A DNA stretch of 64,000 nucleotides from Chloroflexota bacterium (GTDB lineage: Bacteria > Chloroflexota > Anaerolineae > Aggregatilineales > Phototrophicaceae). The position numbers and the translations under genes are program-made. The DNA lies in contig JAPPEU010000010.1 in NCBI GenBank assembly GCA_028875245.1, positions 1-64,000 on the forward strand. Direction: 5' to 3'. The notes below the pieces were generated by a model. That model had not been told where the DNA came from. It made no database searches and saw nothing but the letters and a program-made list of their open reading frames with translations. Below are positions 61,060-64,000 of this stretch, one piece after another; position 1 is the first letter of the stretch, and each line of letters opens with the position of its first letter.

Positions 61060-63015
61060 ATGACTAGCGAATTTGTCACAGGTCATGCGCCTGTGCCGCT
61101 CAAGCAGGTGAATATCACAAGCGGCTTCTGGGGCGAGCGGCAGCGTGTAAACCGTGAGGTGACCATCCCGGCTATCTATCAGAAGTTGGAAGAGACGGGG
61201 CGCGTGGCTTCCTGGGCGATGGAAGGACCGGCGGATCCCCCGCCGTCACATGAGCGAATCGGCGTGCGCGTGTTTTGGGATTCGGATTCGGGCAAGTGGC
61301 TGGAGTCCGCTGCGTACAGCCTCGCGGCACATCCCGATGAAGCACTGGAAGCGACCGCCGACGCGCTGATCGACGCCATTGCAAGCGCGCAGTTTGATGA
61401 CGGCTACCTCAATACGTATTTCCCCGTGCATTTCCCTGAAGGACAGTGGGCCAACCTGCGCGACAATCACGAGATGTACAACGCCGGGCACCTGATGGAG
61501 GCGGCCGTCGCCTATCATCAAGCCACCGGAAAACGCAAGCTGCTTGATGTGCTCGCCCGATTCTCCGATCATATCGCCGCGACTTTCGGGGCGGAAGAAG
61601 GCAAACGGCGCGGTTACGGCGGCCACCCCGAAATCGAACTGGCCCTGGTCAAGATGTACCGCGAGACCGGCGAGCAACGCTTTCTGGACTTGGCGTCTTA
61701 CTTCGTCGACGAACGCGGACAAGCGCCGCACTATTATGACTACGAGGCGGAGAAACGGAGCGAGAGCCCGGAAACCTATTGGGCGCGGACGTATCGCTAT
61801 TGCCAGGCGCATTTGCCCCTGCGCGAACATACCGAGGCGAACGGTCACTCGGTGCGCGCCTGTTATCTCTACGCCGGCATCGCCGATGTGGCGCTGGAGA
61901 CCGGCGACGAAGACTTGCTTCGGCTCTCGCGCGTGCTCTGGGGCGATTTGACGCGGCATCAGATGTATGTGCATGGCGGGGTGGGTCCCTCGCATCATAA
62001 CGAAGGCTTCACCTTCGCCTACGACATGCCGACCGAGACCGCCTACTGCGAGACTTGCGCCGCCATTGCGTTGGCTTTTTGGGCGCATCGCATGTTTCAC
62101 CTCGATCCCGACAGCCGCTATATTGATGTCATGGAGCTCGCTATTTACAACTCTTCTCTGAGCGGGCTTTCGTATGCCGGCGACGAGTTCTTTTACGCCA
62201 ATCCGCTGGCGGCTTATCCGGGCGTAAACCCGCAGGGTCGCTGGCACGAAAACATGGAAGACGGGCATCATCGCCGTAGGCCCTGGTTTCATTGCCCTTG
62301 CTGCCCGCCGAATATCTCGCGCTTGATCGCGAGCATCGGCGAGTATTCTTACTCGCAGGCGGGCGATCGCGTCTATGTGCAGATGTATCATGACAACTCG
62401 GTGACGCTGGATGTTGGTGGACGCGAACTGCGGCTTGCCCAAGAGACGCAATACCCCTGGGACGGGTCAGTCCAAATCACTGTCAATGCGCCGCAAAGCG
62501 TCGAATTTGAATTGGCGCTGCGCATTCCCGATTGGTGCTACGATTATCAGCTTTCGGTCAACGGCGAGGCGCAGACGGCTTCAACCGAGCGGGGTTACGT
62601 GATCCTGTCGCGCCAATGGGCTGATGGCGACAGTGTGGAATTGACGCTGGCGATGCCGGTCGAGCGCGTCATGCCGCATCCGAGCATCCGGCAGACCGCC
62701 GGCCAAATTGCCCTGCAGCGCGGGCCCTTGGTGTACTGTCTCGAAGAAGCCGACAATGGTCCGCGCTTGGCGAATGTATGTATTCCCGAGCATGCCGCTT
62801 TGGACGCGTCGTTGGACAGCGAGCTCTTCGGCGGCGTCTCAGTGATTACTGGAAGCGCGCTTCGGATTGAGCCGGCGGAAGAAAGCCCGGCGCTCTATCG
62901 TCACCACAGTCAGACGGGCTATAATGAGACGCCGTTCACATTCAAGGCAATTCCCTATTACCTGTGGGCGAATCGCGACTTGGGCGAGATGCGCGTTTGG
63001 ATTCGCTCAAGCTAG
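61060..63015 (+). CDS. Glycoside hydrolase family 127 (beta-L-arabinofuranosidase-like)
   Basis: A 651-residue GH127 enzyme. QVNITSGFWGERQRVNRE starts the (alpha/alpha)6 barrel. The zinc and catalytic Cys set appears as Glu331-x-Cys333 (YCETCAA) and Cys414-Cys415 (CPCCPPN), in the pattern of Bifidobacterium HypBA1. HEMYNAGHLMEAAVAYHQATG lies in the substrate cleft. The last 150 residues are beta-sandwich. No signal peptide: the substrate is taken up first, fitting the adjacent sugar importers. GGAG lies eight bases before ATG. Confidence 0.9.
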   Translation: MTSEFVTGHAPVPLKQVNITSGFWGERQRVNREVTIPAIYQKLEETGRVASWAMEGPADPPPSHERIGVRVFWDSDSGKWLESAAYSLAAHPDEALEATADALIDAIASAQFDDGYLNTYFPVHFPEGQWANLRDNHEMYNAGHLMEAAVAYHQATGKRKLLDVLARFSDHIAATFGAEEGKRRGYGGHPEIELALVKMYRETGEQRFLDLASYFVDERGQAPHYYDYEAEKRSESPETYWARTYRYCQAHLPLREHTEANGHSVRACYLYAGIADVALETGDEDLLRLSRVLWGDLTRHQMYVHGGVGPSHHNEGFTFAYDMPTETAYCETCAAIALAFWAHRMFHLDPDSRYIDVMELAIYNSSLSGLSYAGDEFFYANPLAAYPGVNPQGRWHENMEDGHHRRRPWFHCPCCPPNISRLIASIGEYSYSQAGDRVYVQMYHDNSVTLDVGGRELRLAQETQYPWDGSVQITVNAPQSVEFELALRIPDWCYDYQLSVNGEAQTASTERGYVILSRQWADGDSVELTLAMPVERVMPHPSIRQTAGQIALQRGPLVYCLEEADNGPRLANVCIPEHAALDASLDSELFGGVSVITGSALRIEPAEESPALYRHHSQTGYNETPFTFKAIPYYLWANRDLGEMRVWIRSS

Positions 63016-63062
63016 CTGATATTAACAGTTTACCGCCGAGGCACAGAGCACAAAGATGGTGC

Positions 63063-63092
63063 TGTAGGGGCGACTCGGTGAGTCGCCCACAA
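63063..63092. repeat. GTAGGGG-family hairpin
   Basis: TGTAGGGGCGACTC followed by GGT and GAGTCGCCCACA gives a perfect 9-bp stem (63068-63076 / 63080-63088) with a 3-nt loop. It lies between GH127 and the Tat-exported binding protein gene. Confidence 0.7.
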
Positions 63093-63142
63093 AATATGCC
63101 AGCAATTGATTGATGGGCCTAGTTCAAAGAAGGAGCAGAGTC

Positions 63143-64000
63143 ATGAGTATCTCACGTAGAGAATTCTTAAAGTTGACTGGCGGGTCGGCGACTGCGGCGG
63201 CTATGCTGGCGCAGCTGGGCTATCTCCCGCCGGCGTTGGCGCAAGATGTGACCACAATCAGCTTCGGCGGTTGGGGCGGCGTCGCCGAGGACGAGGGCGT
63301 CAAAGCCGCGATTGAAGTCTTCGAGGCGGAAAATGATGATATTACGGTGAATTGGCTGCACACGCCGAGCGCCGGCGAGTACGGGCGCATCCTGCTTTCG
63401 AGCATCGCGGCGGGTACGGCGCCGGACACCGGCTTCATCTTGTCCGACAACTACGAGACGCTGGCTGTCGGCGGCGCCTTGATGGACATCACTGATCTGG
63501 TGAAGAATGATCCGCTATTGGGCCAGCCGGGTTACTTCCTGGAGCCGCAGGAAGCCAACCGCTGCGAGGTCAACGGACGCTGGTATGGCATCGGTTCAAC
63601 CTGGGTCGCCCATCACTTTTACTACAATGCCGAAATGTTCGAGGCCGAGGGCATCACGCCGCCCGGTTTCCAGGACGATGAAATCTGGGAATGGGACGAA
63701 TTCCTCGAAGTCTGCAAAGCGTTCACCAAAGACAGCGCCGGAAGACATCCGGGCGATGCCGGCTTCGACAGCGACGACATCGTGCAATGGGGCGTCGATT
63801 GGCCCTTCTGGTGGATGCCGCTGGGCTTGGCCGCCCACGCCAATGGCGGCGAATTCCTCACCGAAGACGGCTTGATCGGTCTTGATTCGCCGGAAGCGAT
63901 GGAAGGCTTGCAGCGCATCACGGACTTGGTGTACGAGCATCATGTCGCGCCGCGTAGCGCGGCTCTTGCCAGCCTGGGCATGAACAATGTGCAGATGGTC
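63143..64000 (+). CDS. Tat-exported extracellular solute-binding protein (partial)
   Basis: The first 286 codons of a protein that continues past the window. The N-terminus SRREFLKLTGG has twin arginines Arg5-Arg6, followed by a hydrophobic stretch and ALAQD cleavage site: a Tat signal. The mature part, TISFGGWGGVAEDEGVKAAI, GRILLSSIAAGTAPDTGFI and VNGRWYGIGSTWVAHHFYYN, is of CUT1 sugar-binding type. GAAGGAG lies eight bases before ATG. It lies 128 bp after GH127 and is probably in the same transcript. Confidence 0.92.
   Translation, partial: MSISRREFLKLTGGSATAAAMLAQLGYLPPALAQDVTTISFGGWGGVAEDEGVKAAIEVFEAENDDITVNWLHTPSAGEYGRILLSSIAAGTAPDTGFILSDNYETLAVGGALMDITDLVKNDPLLGQPGYFLEPQEANRCEVNGRWYGIGSTWVAHHFYYNAEMFEAEGITPPGFQDDEIWEWDEFLEVCKAFTKDSAGRHPGDAGFDSDDIVQWGVDWPFWWMPLGLAAHANGGEFLTEDGLIGLDSPEAMEGLQRITDLVYEHHVAPRSAALASLGMNNVQMV

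Noticed and set aside
1..64000. CRISPR array, prophage, integrase or insertion sequence with transposase
   Set aside because: No regularly spaced direct repeats, phage structural genes, integrase or intact transposase were seen; the only transposase-like sequence is the degenerate domain at 43.5-45.5 kb.

Overview
The window is GC-rich bacterial DNA, most likely from a member of the Chloroflexota (Anaerolineae-like). That reading is an inference. It rests on Thr/Pro-rich 'TATP' linkers in anchored surface proteins, the FGE-like, LysM and SH3 envelope proteins, a cNMP-binding/bacterial-PH membrane protein, and a glycogen cluster beside a MiaB-PolA-ArgF-CdaA-Der housekeeping block. No rRNA or complete marker operon is present to settle it. 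About 55 protein genes and one tRNA are supported. Promoters look like ordinary sigma-70 sites, often of the extended -10 type (TGnTATAAT).

Layout. 0-8.6 kb: a coiled-coil membrane protein, a GNAT/peptide deformylase pair, an OmpR-type two-component system, and an iron(III) ABC importer on the minus strand (fbpA, fbpB, fbpC). 8.9-11.6 kb: the most unusual locus, a three-gene operon encoding an E2-like (UBC-fold) protein, a JAB/MPN-domain protein and an E1/ThiF-like protein. It is a ubiquitin-like conjugation module with no ubiquitin-like gene beside it, and it ends in an intrinsic terminator. 11.6-32 kb: mixed metabolism and repair, including hydrolases, acetyltransferases, a coupled metallo-beta-lactamase/UDG-superfamily/dUTPase set, SDR, SSB, GatB, aminotransferase, Nudix, CNNM/CorC-like protein, AlkA-like glycosylase, PfkB kinase, FGE-like protein, the PH-domain protein and TatA. 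32-41 kb: envelope proteins and a glycogen cluster (glgA, glgC, a CBM48-like protein, glgP) with an LLM-type oxidoreductase. 41-54.5 kb: miaB, an SH3 lipoprotein, a pseudo-receiver/roadblock/IS200-like fusion protein, polA, argF, cdaA-cdaR (c-di-AMP synthesis), der, lepB, a zinc-finger protein and tRNA-Glu(UUC). 54.8-64 kb: a carbohydrate-use island with a CUT1 ABC importer lacking its ATPase, a BNR/sialidase-fold protein, a zinc-type dehydrogenase, a GH127 glycosidase and the start of a second, Tat-exported solute-binding protein.

Recurrent intergenic repeats carrying GTAGGGGCGA palindromes occur at least seven times. Two (36.6 and 54.6 kb) form a 200-bp MITE-like element with terminal inverted repeats. 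Two others (0.7 and 23.8 kb) form a second, 90%-identical family.

How parts fit together: the Tat subunit is relevant to the Tat-dependent binding protein at the right edge; the glycogen genes form a store-and-mobilise set; the dUTPase and UDG-superfamily enzyme form a uracil/deamination defence set; and the E2-JAB-E1 operon is a plausible protein-modification, possibly anti-phage, system.
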